Shown: positions 32,670 through 44,522 of the stretch, piece after piece | Position numbering within the stretch: the stretch's first letter is position 1 | Layout of the letters: every line of letters starts with the position of its first letter | Assembly: GCA_039583875.1 (NCBI GenBank) | Contig: CM077164.1 | Span: 64,573,628 to 64,637,627, forward strand | DNA from: Platanthera guangdongensis | Lineage: Eukaryota; Streptophyta; Magnoliopsida; Asparagales; Orchidaceae | Reading direction: 5' to 3' | DNA: 64,000 nucleotides | Program-made: the position numbers and the translations under genes | Notes under the pieces: generated by a model | Seen by the model: only the letters and a program-made list of their open reading frames with translations | Databases searched by the model: none | What the model was told of the DNA's origin: nothing

Positions 32670-35353
32670 TGTAAGACCCCCCCCCTCCCGGATCCCAAAA
32701 CACGGCACGAAGGGGGAGTCTTATGCCCGGAACAGCCGCCTTGCGGTAGCATTAGCACACGGGCTAACCTGTACCACAAGACGCCTATTCCGCCGGCTAC
32801 AACAATATCAATAATTCATGCCAACCCAACCAAATAGATAAGCAAGAGAAGTCAAAATCCACACTAAGTATATAAAGTCCAAAACTTCAATAAAGAGAAG
32901 CTAAACATGCTTCTACAAAATATCAGAGTACAGCTAAACATTGCCCAAACGGGCTACATCAGAGTAATCAAAACTAACATCAGAAACAGACGGTATCGAC
33001 GGCACCGTCACATCAGGCCCTGTCGTCCTGGCCTGGCTGTCCTGCTGCGTAGTCTGCGGCTGCTCTACCTGTGGCGTGACCTCCTAAAAAGGAAGACGTA
33101 GCAACCGTTAGTCGAAACGACTAAGTGGTTTCACATCCGCTCCCCCGGCGACTCCTCGGCACCGGGCGGAGAAAGAGAAACAAGGGTATAATATATATCA
33201 ATAAGTATAAAGGTACAATCAGGTGACAAGGTACATGAGTATCAATGTATAACTAGCAGTTCTACAAAAGCTATTAAGGTATAATAACAAGTGTAAGAAA
33301 ACTACAGCAGGAAAGTAACTTAACTTATAAGAATGCACATACAAACTTATAAGTTAAGGATCGGGTTACATAAAGTAACTCATCGTATAAGAGTGCCCAT
33401 ACAAACTTATACGATGAGGATCTTGTTGTGCAATGATATGAAATGCTATGAATGCTATGCAATGACTCACCCATGCACACCCATGCAATTGCTATGTCGA
33501 CACAGACTGTAGTTCCCACTTTTCGAGCAGGTAGCTAACCTCTCAGGCATCAGCCGCCGTGGCCAGGCGGTGACAGTAGAACAGGCACTTCTACTACTAG
33601 GCGGGTATCACACTACTTCACCTAGGCCTCCGTACGCCTCAACGCTAAGAACACAACAGCGGAGCCCATGCGTACTATGGCCCAGCGGGGTCTTGGGTAG
33701 ATGTGCACCAAGAACACAGCCCGAACTGGCCTTGCGTGACCCGGAAGGGGCCTCGGAAGAAAGCACGAGGACACAGCCCAACCGCTCACATGGTCGGAGG
33801 GGCCTCGGGAAGTGAACACCGAGGACACAGCCCAAACCGACCAAGTCTAACTGCCAACTCCCGTCGGTGTGACGACTGGCGAGCCCGTAGACCTGCCACA
33901 CTATCCTTAACCCGGGATTACGACACCGCGTGTCGACTCACACCACATGCAAACACCATATCAACACAACATGGAAGGGGCCTCGGAAGTAAACACGAGG
34001 GCACAGCCCAACCATCCATCCGCACCCTATCTCAACACAACCAAAATAAGTGGCGGTCAACCCCGCACTTACATCCCTTCACAATACTACCCGTAGGGAG
34101 ACAACGCTCTAAGTATTGGTCCACTAGACTCATTTCATTAATCAAACATATCCATGGCCATGATCTATTCATCTATATGACTTCCCAAATGATGACAATG
34201 TAAAATAACGTAATGCGCATATAAGATCTATCACATCTTCCTTTTTAGTACTATCATAACTTAAACATGAAGTGCACCATATTCAATCTTTCAATCCTTA
34301 CCAGTTCGATTCTTTTAAACAAGTTTGTTTCACAATTTGGTAATATGAAATATGATTAATAAGATACTTCAATCACACAACAAATGATTAATCATAAGGG
34401 TTCATCCAAGACAAGTATCTTGCATTAATAATTTCACCGAAACAAAATCCATTTTTCCATTAAGCCCAGAATTTAGGCGCAGGTTAAATCTGGTCAGCAA
34501 CTTCGACCGGAGATTCCCGAGGCTACAGGAATCCGGTGAAGTCGTGTAACCCCTCGATGGAAAGGTATTTCCATGGACTACATCTTTCATATTCAGAGCT
34601 CAACCCAGATTTGACATTATCCTATTTGAAATCGGACTTGAAGTCCGCTGCGTACAGAACACAGTTTCTGCATGCAGGATTTATTAAACACCATTTTCGT
34701 TTGGATTTTCCCGTGGCTACAGACTTCGCTAGAAGTCGTGCAACCACTCGTTGGAAAGGTATTTTCAAGGGCTTCAACTTTCGTGTTTAGTCAAAAGCCC
34801 AGATCTGACCATAATACACTTAAAAATGGTCACGAAGTTCGCTGCGCGCAGAATACAGATTCTGCACGCATCTTAAGGCGGAATGAACGGCATCGGTTCA
34901 TCTTCCTCCTCAAGGCGATCTTCCAAAAATCATTCCAGAAAACCTCCTCCCTTATTCACCCTCAAGAGGCCAAAACCCTTCACGAAACCATCCCTTATCA
35001 TCCATTGAAAAAGGGGCGTGGTTGAAGAGATCTAAAACCTAAGACACAAGTCTTAGCATGACCTTTCCTAGAAAACTCCTCCTCACCATCAAGACTCTCT
35101 TGAGTCGATGTCTCGCCTAGGAAAATAACTATAGATCTAGCACCAAGGGAGAGGGTAGGAAACTCACGTTGGCTCCAGCGGTACCACCATTTCTCGCCAT
35201 GGATCGCGTAGTTCTCCTCGGCGGCATCTTCTCTTTCACGGCGATGGCGGATCTCCTTCGGTAGGACTTGCTCCTGCAGTTTTCCCTCTCACAGGGGTTC
35301 TCACTGGAAATAGGGGATGAAAAGAGCATGAAAACGGCTAGGGTTTTCTGTCC

Positions 35354-35361
35354 CTTATATA
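35354..35361 (-). promoter_or_regulatory. TATA box of Gy-3 LTR (copies at 35354 and 43619)
   Basis: Minus strand TATATAAG in atttatataagggac, 10-15 bp after the palindromic array ends in the transcription sense. The copy at 43619-43626 would drive the element. Confidence 0.7.
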
Positions 35362-35372
35362 AATAAAATATG

Positions 35373-35910
35373 ACACGGGTAGGGACACGGCCGTGTCCGT
35401 ACCCGTGTCCTGCTTCCGCGAAACGGCTGTGGCGGTTTCCATGTCGATTCAATGCTTGACACGGGTAGGGACACGCCCGTGTCCCAACCCGTGTTTACAT
35501 GACACGGCCGTGTGCCTGGCCGTGTCATTGGCCGTGTACTTCTCGGGTTGCATCTCGACACTTCTCGTCGAGCTCAACTCGACGCACACGGGTAGGGACA
35601 CGGCCGTGTCACTACCCGTGTCCCTTGGTGTCGACACAGCTCGACGATCTCGACACGGGTCGTCGAGCTCAACTCGACGCACACGGGTAGGCACACGGCC
35701 GTGTCCCTACCCGTGTCCCTAGGTGTCGACACAGCTCGACGATCTCGACACGGGTCGTCGAGCTCAACTCGACGCACACGGGTAGGCACACGGCCGTGTC
35801 CCTACCCGTGTCCCTAGGTGTCGACACAGCTCGACGATCTCGACACGGGTCGTCGAGCTCAACTCGACGCACACGGGTAGGCACACGGCCGTGTCCCTAC
35901 CCGTGTCACT
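35373..35910. repeat. Gy-3 U3 palindromic array with 95-bp tandem unit
   Basis: From about 35570 a 95-bp unit repeats just over three times. Each unit nests several palindromes: gtcgagctcaactcgac, acacggccgtgt, gtgtcgacac and the outer pair acacgggtag/ctacccgtgt. The proximal part has looser copies. Confidence 0.93.
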
Positions 35911-36126
35911 TCCTTTTTACACTGATTCTCCACTTCTCCACAAGTGCAGTCCAATTCCCTGCACTCTCAGGACTCAAGTCAACCCTCCTGACTCAAAACA
36001 CACACACTAGGGGGCTAGAGCGATTCGGGACGTTACAAATCCTATAAACAAAATAAAAGATTTCGTCCCCGAAATCAGGCTTAGGTTGTGGGGAGAAGTG
36101 TATAACAGGAAATTTAACATATGCTT

Positions 36127-39100
36127 TTAAATAAAATTACCTTGAGCAAACAACTCCGGGTAGCGTTGCCGCATTAAATCCATTGGCTCCCAAGTGTACT
36201 CCTCCTTCCCATGATTCATCCATTGCACCTTCACTAAGGGAACACTTTTGCGGCGTAATGTTCTTGTCTCGCTGTCAACAATTCGTACCGGCTCTAGTCG
36301 CACAGTCCTATCTGATGCCACCGCACCATCAGTAGTGGGAATATACTGGTCGGGCCGCAACAGTGCTTTTCGAAGCGACGATACATGGAACACGTCGTGA
36401 AGATTTTCCAATTCCGGTGGTAACTCCAACCGATAGGCCAACGGGCCAATCCTTTCCAATATAGTATAAGGCCCAACATACCTCGGGCTGAGCTTTTTCA
36501 CTCCACGCACCCGCGAAACTCCATGCATCGGCCGAATCTTAAGGAACACTTTTTCGCCCACTTGGAACTCCACCATCCGGTGCTTTTTATTGTAATACTT
36601 CGCCTGTCGACTTTGAGCCTCCAACATGCGATCCCGTATCAATCTGACCGCCGCATCAGTATCATCTATGTATTCGTTTCCCAATGCCTTCGGATCTTCA
36701 TCTTGTACCCAAGACAAGGGAGTCCTGCACCTTCTTCCATAAAGGGCTTCGTGGGGCGCCATGCCGATGCTCGCCTGATGGCTATTATTATAGGAGAATT
36801 CCACTAGTGGCAAGAGCCTTTCCCATGGCTCTCCTCTGTCCAACACACATAACCTCAATAAATCCTCCAGTGTTCTGATGGTCCGCTCTGACTGCCCGTC
36901 CGTCTGTGGGTGAAATGCGGTACTAAAGGTTAGGCGTGAGCCCAAATACGCCTGTACCGCCTTCCACTCATTGGATGTAAACCGACCATCCCGATCTGAA
37001 ACAATTGTCTTGGGCACGCCATGATACCGTACAAATTGCTCCACAAAAAGGCGTACCAAAACATCCACGTGTGCTTCCTTCTTCATTGGAATGAACCGGG
37101 CCACCTTTGTCAGTCGATCCACAATAACCCATACTGAATCATTCCCGGAGCGGGAACGAGGTAACCCATGGACAAAGTCCATGGAGATATCCTCGAACTT
37201 CCATTCGGGGATGGGCAATGACTGCAACAAACCACCGGGACTCCTGCATTCAGCCTTCACTCTTTGGCAAGCTTCGCAATGTGTAACATAGTAGCGGACA
37301 TCCTTCTTCATTCCCGGCCAACACATGGTCTTCCGCAGTCCGGCGTACATCTTAGCAACACCCGGATGCACTGAATATTGAGAGGAATGCGCCTCTCTCA
37401 ATATATCTTCCCGAATTTTGCCGCCCTTGGGAATATAGAGTCGGCCACGAAAATAAATGAGGCCGTCTTTGAGTATGTACTCATCGGTGGTCCCATCTTC
37501 AATTGCCTTGATTGCCGGGGCCAAGGCCGCATCCATTCCTTGCTCCACCCGAATCCGGTCTCGGATGTCACAAACTATGCTCATGTTGGCCAAATACTCC
37601 GCATACTCTGCCGAAGGATCCTTGAATACTAGAGTAATTTCCATCTCCTCGATCATCCGAGCCAACTCCATGCTCATCAGCCGAGACTCTGGGCTAGAGC
37701 CTGGCACTTTTCTACTTAAGGCATCGGCTACCGAGTTCGCTTTCCCGGGGTGGTAGTTCATGGTGAACTCGTAGTCGCATAGAAATTCCAACCACCGCCG
37801 TTGCCTCAGGTTCAACTCCTTCTGAGTGTGAACATACTTCAAGTTTTTGTGATCGGAAAAGATCTCACAGTGCACGCCATATAAATAATGCCTCCAGACT
37901 TTCAAAGCGAACACCACTGCTCCCAACTCCAAATCATGAACCGGGTAATTAATTTCATGTTTCTTTAACTGCCTTGAAGCATATGCGATCACGTGCCCAT
38001 GCTGCATCAATACTGCTCCCATCCCTTGATATGAAGCGTCCGTGTAAACTTGAAATCCTTCCTTCCCCGACGGAAGTGCAAGGATGGGGGCGGAGGTAAG
38101 CCTATCCTTCAGCTCTTGAAATGCCGCTTCACATTGAGGTGTCCACTCAAATGGCACTCCCTTCTTCGTCAAGGAGGTAAGAGGAAGGGCAATCTTGGAG
38201 AATCCTTTCACGAACTTGCGGTAGTACCCAGCAAGTCCAAGAAAACTTCGTACATCAGCCGCCGACTTCAAGGGCGACCACTCCTTCACGGCTCGCACCT
38301 TCGCTGGATCCACCGCTAATCCTGCTCCACTGATCACATGCCCCAAGAAGGCTACCTCCTTAAGCCAGAATTCACACTTGCTAAACTTGGCATACAAGGC
38401 ATGCTCCTTCAATTTCTTCAAAACCAAGGTCAGGTGCTCGACATGCTCCTCCTCCGTCTTTGAGTAGACCAAGATGTCGTCGATGAAAACAATGACGAAG
38501 ATGTCCAAATACGGTTCAAACACCTTGTTCATCAAGCTCATGAAGGCCGAAGGGGCATTTGTGAGCCCAAACGGCATTACTGTGAACTCATACAAACCAT
38601 ATCTCGAACTGAAGGCCGTTTTCTGGATGTCCCCTTCTTGTATCCTCAACTGATAGTATCCGGAGCGCAAATCCAATTTAGAAAACCAATGTGCTCCCAC
38701 TAGTTGATCGAACAACTCATCGATCCGCGGTAGTGGGTAAGTGTTCCGCACCGTCAATCGATTGAGTTCCCGATAATCTATGCACAATCGCAGTGTTCCA
38801 TCCTTCTTCTTCACGAACAGCACAGGGGCTCCCCATGGTGATGAACTGGGGCGAACGAACCCTGAATCCACCAGTTCCTGCAATTGAACTCTAAACTCCG
38901 CGAGTTCTTTCGGAGCCATTCTGTACGGAGCCTTGGATACAGGCTTGGCACCTGGTACTAGATTGATCTGGAAGTCAACCTCTCTATGCGGAGGTAATCC
39001 TGGTAGCTTCTCAGGAAATACCTCAGGAAAATCCCGCACTACCCGTACATCCTTTAATTCCAACGCTGCTTCCTTCAACTCGAACCAGATCATGAAGACC

Positions 39101-39518
39101 TCATCCCCCTTCATATGAGCCTTTACAGCCTGAATAGAAGATAATATCATACGTGGCGCGAAGCCAATACCTTGGAAGATGACGTCAGAGTCTCCATGCC
39201 TCAAATAGATCCGCTTCTCCGCGCAGTCGATCCTCGCGAAGTGCCAGTCCAGCCATGCCATGCCCAAAATGATGTCAAACTCCGGCATCCTCAGAACCGT
39301 GGCCGGCGTATCAAAGGCCTTCCCATCAATAAATAACTCCAACTCGCACTTGGCGGTTGCGATCATCTCCGAGCCGTCCGGAAGGCGTACACGTCGGGCT
39401 ATGCCAGTGAAGTACTGTACATCCCCCATGTCTTTTATGAAATCCTCGGACACAAAGGAGTGTGAGGCACCGGTATCGAACAGCGCATAGGCTGTCTTCC
39501 CGCCAATAATCACGGTGC
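36127..39518 (-). CDS. Gy-3 pol: protease-RT-RNase H-integrase-chromodomain (exon 2)
   Basis: Makes the enzymes for reverse transcription and integration. Numbered from the unspliced ORF start at 39570: protease FDTGASHSF at 31-39; RT with [20 protein letters not shown] at 261-280 and catalytic FIDDILVYS at 362-370; RNase H with TDAS near 510; integrase zinc finger H728, H735, C764, C767; DDE residues D797, D859, E895; GPY motif [12 protein letters not shown] near 1031-1042; a group II chromodomain-like end [17 protein letters not shown] at 1113-1129. No stop or frameshift. Because residues 1-17 of that ORF are intron sequence, I start the exon at 39518. Likely functional. Confidence 0.93.
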
Positions 39519-39613
39519 CTAAGTACCAACAACCAAAACTTATTGCTAGTGGCTGGTAAGTTCTAATCAATTCAAGTTAGACCATGCAAATATGTAAATA
39601 AATTAAATCATAC
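39519..39613 (-). other. Gy-3 gag-pol intron (95 bp)
   Basis: Minus strand donor GCAG|GTATGA at 39613 and acceptor TTGGTACTTAG|GC at 39519, with CTAAC inside as a possible branch site. Removing it leaves 1,105 + 3,392 = 4,497 nt from the gag ATG to the pol stop, exactly 1,499 codons, with ...DVIA joined to [18 protein letters not shown]. Unspliced RNA ends gag after two more residues (MI). Gy-1 has an intron at the same site and phase. Confidence 0.8.
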
Positions 39614-40718
39614 CTGCAATCACATCTTGTGGGTTCCGTTCCTGCGCCATGTCAAGCGCGTACACCTGATCCCGGGCTGGTCCGGGGTTTCCTCTTGGCG
39701 GTCCTCGTCCTCGACCGCGCATATATCCTCGCCCTCGTGGAGCTGCTGGAGGGAGAGCAGGAGGGAGAGCAGGAGGGAGAGCAGGAGGGGCGTTCCCATA
39801 TAGTTGCGGGCAAAAACGCCGGATGTGGCCCGGCTGGTTGCATTCGAAGCACACCAGACCACGCCGCCCTTCCGGTTGTTGGAATCGCTGAGGCTGTGGG
39901 GGTGGAGGCAACGCAGGCGGCTGCGGAACTGGATGCTCCACCCTATAGTTTCGGTGGACACGCCCTCCACCTCTTTGATAACCTCTTCCTCCTCTGAAGT
40001 CCCGTCTCCTTCTATTACTTGGGCCGGCTTCCATCACGTCCTCCGCAGGCCTCTTGCTACATCCCATGTGGTCTGCCTCCAATCTTTTCGCCATATCAAT
40101 GATCTCCGCCAAGCTACCATCCGCTATAAACAAAAGGGACTGCCTTAGGGGATCTCGCAGCCCTTTATAGAAGCGCTTGGCATAACCTCTGTCATCCAAC
40201 TCATAAGAATCTGCAAACCTTGCGAGATGCTGGAATTCCCGCTGGTATTCTGTAACCGACTTTGATCCCTGCTTTAGTAGAAGGAACCTCTGCTCAAGCT
40301 CATCTCGGGCCGAAGTAGGGATAAAGTGCTCCAAGAAAACACCCGAGAATTCATTCCAACTTATCTCCGTGTAGATCCGGCCTTGGAAGGTAGAGCCCAT
40401 GAGGGACTTCCACCACCTCTTCGCATGTAAGTCCAAGACGGACACTGCCAATGTCACTGCCATGTTGGCTGGGCAACGGATACCGGCCAACAACTCCTGT
40501 ATCGTGTCTAGCCATTCCTCTGTACGTACGGCTGACTCCGTCCCAAGGTAGACGGGAGGGGAGAGAGCCCGGAAGGTGCTCAGCCAGTTGGAGCTCGGGG
40601 CCTGTTGTTGCATCGGAGCCTGCTGAGCCTTAAAAGCATCCAGAATGGCGGTGAGTGTCTGCCCCAACTCAGACTGTTGGAACTGAGTGGGTATGGGAGG
40701 GGTAAGAGTACCCCCCAT
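39603..40718 (-). CDS. Gy-3 gag (exon 1; unspliced stop at 39603)
   Basis: 371 residues if unspliced. ATG at 40718 gives MGGTLTPPIPTQFQQSELGQ. The capsid domain has VRTEEWLDTIQELLAGI, LHAKRWWKSL, WNEFSGVFLEHFIP and QRFLLLKQGSKSVTEYQREF, the Ty3/gypsy gag pattern. An Arg/Gly-rich region precedes the CCHC knuckle CFECNQPGHIRRFC (residues 290-303). PALP repeats (four in tandem) and a second RG-rich patch follow, ending YALDMAQERNPQDVIA at the splice donor. Encodes the particle-forming protein; spliced RNA gives a gag-pol fusion. Confidence 0.93.
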   Translation of the reverse strand: MGGTLTPPIPTQFQQSELGQTLTAILDAFKAQQAPMQQQAPSSNWLSTFRALSPPVYLGTESAVRTEEWLDTIQELLAGIRCPANMAVTLAVSVLDLHAKRWWKSLMGSTFQGRIYTEISWNEFSGVFLEHFIPTSARDELEQRFLLLKQGSKSVTEYQREFQHLARFADSYELDDRGYAKRFYKGLRDPLRQSLLFIADGSLAEIIDMAKRLEADHMGCSKRPAEDVMEAGPSNRRRRDFRGGRGYQRGGGRVHRNYRVEHPVPQPPALPPPPQPQRFQQPEGRRGLVCFECNQPGHIRRFCPQLYGNAPPALPPALPPALPPAAPRGRGYMRGRGRGPPRGNPGPARDQVYALDMAQERNPQDVIAGMI

Positions 40719-40915
40719 CGGCTCAACATGCAGTGGAACCTACACATACACGACAAATTTGTGGTCAGGTTGGCTAAGCTTAAGGTCAAAGTTGGACAAC
40801 TTAATGTGAATTACATATGGGCACACCACTGCTTCCGCTAAGTCAGTTTGTCCCCAAACTGACTAACCAAACGGGGGTGGCACCATTGTTGAATGACTTC
40901 TTAGTTGAGGATCGT
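40719..40915 (-). other. Gy-3 leader between primer site and gag
   Basis: About 200 bp of untranslated leader. No ORF or structure recognised. Confidence 0.7.
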
Positions 40916-40930
40916 GGCAAACTGATACCA
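40916..40930 (-). other. Gy-3 primer binding site
   Basis: Minus strand tggtatcagtttgcc, two bases after the 5' LTR. The first nine bases match the initiator tRNA-Met complement. Confidence 0.8.
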
Positions 40931-40932
40931 TT

Positions 40933-43900
40933 TGTAAGACCCCCCCCCCCTCCCGGATCCCAAAACACGGCACGAAGGGGGAGTCTTATGCCCGGAACAG
41001 CCGCCTTGCGGTAGCATTAGCACACGGGCTAACCTGTACCACAAGACGCCTATTCCGCCGGCTACAACAATATCAATAATTCATGCCAACCCAACCAAAT
41101 AGATAAGCAAGAGAAGTCAAAATCCACACTAAGTATATAAAGTCCAAAACTTCAATAAAGAGAAGCTAAACATGCTTCTACAAAATATCAGAGTACAGCT
41201 AAACATTGCCCAAACGGGCTACATCAGAGTAATCAAAACTAACATCAGAAACAGACGGTATCGACGGCACCGTCACATCAGGCCCTGTCGTCCTGGCCTG
41301 GCTGTCCTGCTGCGTAGTCTGCGGCTGCTCTACCTGTGGCGTGACCTCCTAAAAAGGAAGACGTAGCAACCGTTAGTCGAAACGACTAAGTGGTTTCACA
41401 TCCGCTCCCCCGGCGACTCCTCGGCACCGGGCGGAGAAAGAGAAACAAGGGTATAATATATATCAATAAGTATAAAGGTACAATCAGGTGACAAGGTACA
41501 TGAGTATCAATGTATAACTAGCAGTTCTACAAAAGCTATTAAGGTATAATAACAAGTGTAAGAAAACTACAGCAGGAAAGTAACTTAACTTATAAGAATG
41601 CCCATACAAACTTATAAGTTAAGGATCGGGTTACATAAAGTAACTCATCGTATAAGAGTGCCCATACAAACTTATACGATGAGGATCTTGTTGTGCAATG
41701 ATATGAAATGCTATGAATGCTATGCAATGACTCACCCATGCACACCCATGCAATTGCTATGTCGACACAGACTGTAGTTCCCACTTTTCGAGCAGGTAGC
41801 TAACCTCTCAGGCATCAGCCGCCGTGGCCAGGCGGTGACAGTAGAACAGGCACTTCTACTACTAGGCGGGTATCACACTACTTCACCTAGGCCTCCGTAC
41901 GCCTCAACGCTAAGAACACAACAGCGGAGCCCATGCGTACTATGGCCCAGCGGGGTCTTGGGTAGATGTGCACCAAGAACACAGCCCGAACTGGCCTTGC
42001 GTGACCCGGAAGGGGCCTCGGAAGAAAGCACGAGGACACAGCCCAACCGCTCACATGGTCGGAGGGGCCTCGGGAAGTGAACACCGAGGACACAGCCCAA
42101 ACCGACCAAGTCTAACTGCCAACTCCCGTCGGTGTGACGACTGGCGAGCCCGTAGACCTGCCACACTATCCTTAACCCGGGATTACGACACCGCGTGTCG
42201 ACTCACACCACATGCAAACACCATATCAACACAACATGGAAGGGGCCTCGGAAGTAAACACGAGGGCACAGCCCAACCATCCATCCGCACCCTATCTCAA
42301 CACAACCAAAATAAGTGGCGGTCAACCCCGCACTTACATCCCTTCACAATACTACCCGTAGGGAGACAACGCTCTAAGTATTGGTCCACTAGACTCATTT
42401 CATTAATCAAACATATCCATGGCCATGATCTATTCATCTATATGACTTCCCAAATGATGACAATGTAAAATAACGTAATGCGCATATAAGATCTATCACA
42501 TCTTCCTTTTTAGTACTATCATAACTTAAACATGAAGTGCACCATATTCAATCTTTCAATCCTTACCAGTTCGATTCTTTTAAACAAGTTTGTTTCACAA
42601 TTTGGTAATATGAAATATGATTAATAAGATACTTCAATCACACAACAAATGATTAATCATAAGGGTTCATCCAAGACAAGTATCTTGCATTAATAATTTC
42701 ACCGAAACAAAATCCATTTTTCCATTAAGCCCAGAATTTAGGCGCAGGTTAAATCTGGTCAGCAACTTCGACCGGAGATTCCCGAGGCTACAGGAATCCG
42801 GTGAAGTCGTGTAACCCCTCGATGGAAAGGTATTTCCATGGACTACATCTTTCATATTCAGAGCTCAACCCAGATTTGACATTATCCTATTTGAAATCGG
42901 ACTTGAAGTCCGCTGCGTACAGAACACAGTTTCTGCATGCAGGATTTATTAAACACCATTTTCGTTTGGATTTTCCCGTGGCTACAGACTTCGCTAGAAG
43001 TCGTGCAACCACTCGTTGGAAAGGTATTTTCAAGGGCTTCAACTTTCGTGTTTAGTCAAAAGCCCAGATCTGACCATAATACACTTAAAAATGGTCACGA
43101 AGTTCGCTGCGCGCAGAATACAGATTCTGCACGCATCTTAAGGCGGAATGAACGGCATCGGTTCATCTTCCTCCTCAAGGCGATCTTCCAAAAATCATTC
43201 CAGAAAACCTCCTCCCTTATTCACCCTCAAGAGGCCAAAACCCTTCACGAAACCATCCCTTATCATCCATTGAAAAAGGGGCGTGGTTGAAGAGATCTAA
43301 AACCTAAGACACAAGTCTTAGCATGACCTTTCCTAGAAAACTCCTCCTCACCATCAAGACTCTCTTGAGTCGATGTCTCGCCTAGGAAAATAACTATAGA
43401 TCTAGCACCAAGGGAGAGGGTAGGAAACTCACGTTGGCTCCAGCGGTACCACCATTTCTCGCCATGGATCGCGTAGTTCTCCTCGGCGGCATCTTCTCTT
43501 TCACGGCGATGGCGGATCTCCTTCGGTAGGACTTGCTCCTGCAGTTTTCCCTCTCACAGGGGTTCTCACTGGAAATAGGGGATGAAAAGAGCATGAAAAC
43601 GGCTAGGGTTTTCTGTCCCTTATATAAATAAAATATGACACGGGTAGGGACACGGCCGTGTCCGTACCCGTGTCCTGCTTCCGCGAAACGGCTGTGGCGG
43701 TTTCCATGTCGATTCAATGCTTGACACGGGTAGGGACACGCCCGTGTCCCAACCCGTGTTTACATGACACGGCCGTGTGCCTGGCCGTGTCATTGGCCGT
43801 GTACTTCTCGGGTTGCATCTCGACACTTCTCGTCGAGCTCAACTCGACGCACACGGGTAGGGACACGGCCGTGTCACTACCCGTGTCCCTTGGTGTCGAC

Positions 43901-44302
43901 ACAGCTCGACGATCTCGACACGGGTCGTCGAGCTCAACTCGACGCACACGGGTAGGCACACGGCCGTGTCCCTACCCGTGTCCCTAGGTGTCGACACAGC
44001 TCGACGATCTCGACACGGGTCGTCGAGCTCAACTCGACGCACACGGGTAGGCACACGGCCGTGTCCCTACCCGTGTCCCTAGGTGTCGACACAGCTCGAC
44101 GATCTCGACACGGGTCGTCGAGCTCAACTCGACGCACACGGGTAGGCACACGGCCGTGTCCCTACCCGTGTCACTTCCTTTTTACACTGATTCTCCACTT
44201 CTCCACAAGTGCAGTCCAATTCCCTGCACTCTCAGGACTCAAGTCAACCCTCCTGACTCAAAACACACACACTAGGGGGCTAGAGCGATTCGGGACGTTA
44301 CA
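40933..44302 (-). repeat. Gy-3 5' LTR
   Basis: 3,370 bp, promoter copy of the pair. Carries the same TATA box and a palindromic array at 43638-44175. Confidence 0.96.
43638..44175. repeat. Palindromic array of the Gy-3 5' LTR
   Basis: Exact counterpart of 35373-35910: 95-bp tandem units with acacggccgtgt, gtgtcgacac and gtcgagctcaactcgac palindromes. Confidence 0.93.
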
Positions 44303-44307
44303 CAATA

Positions 44308-44516
44308 CAGCTAAGATTATACCTAAAAAGAGGTATAATAAGTTTAAGTGCTGGTGTTGTGGCAAGATAGGTCATTATGCCTTAGACTGTTGGCACAATA
44401 CCAGTGTCAAGGAGAATAGCAGTCTGCCTGTTAGAAGAGCTGCAGGTAGATTTGTTAGATTTCAGACTAACTTGAACCAAGGACCCAAAAGTTATTTGGG
44501 TTCTAAGGTTAAGTAA
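44308..44516 (+). pseudogene. Copia-3 gag C-terminus after Gy-3
   Basis: Continues 32669 in frame (TAKIIPKKRYNKFK). Contains the second CCHC knuckle CWCCGKIGHYALDC and ends at TAA 44514-44516 after LGSKVK. Protease follows in the same frame after four codons; the TAA has a counterpart in Copia-4, so it may be the natural gag terminator. Confidence 0.85.
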
Positions 44517-44522
44517 TCTTTA

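Larger units (their letters stand above)
32670..36037 (-). repeat. Gy-3 3' LTR
   Basis: 3,368 bp, minus-strand start TGTAACGTCCCGAATCG at 36037 and end at 32670 in a C-rich tract. Paired with 40933-44302 at a constant offset of 8,265 bp. No genes; repeated small ORFs in it are LTR copies. Confidence 0.96.
32670..44302 (-). mobile_element. Gy-3: complete, young Tekay-type chromovirus
   Basis: 11.6 kb with two LTRs (32670-36037 and 40933-44302), primer site, gag, intron, pol with chromodomain-type C-terminus, polypurine region and 5-bp target duplication. Gag and pol have no nonsense codon. The LTRs appear to differ by one substitution (33337 versus 41602) and a 2-bp poly-C length change, so insertion was very recent. 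It is a plausible autonomous copy. Confidence 0.96.

Noticed and set aside
33703..34203. A 166-codon ORF present twice (also at 41968-42468)
   Set aside because: It is duplicated because it lies in both Gy-3 LTRs. It runs antisense to the element, has no homology I recognise, and the surrounding LTR is noncoding.
39571..39602. Ribosomal frameshift between gag and pol of Gy-3
   Set aside because: There is no slippery heptamer in an overlap: gag stops at 39603-39605 and the pol frame has only short nonconserved residues before the acceptor. Splicing gives a precise in-frame join supported by Gy-1.
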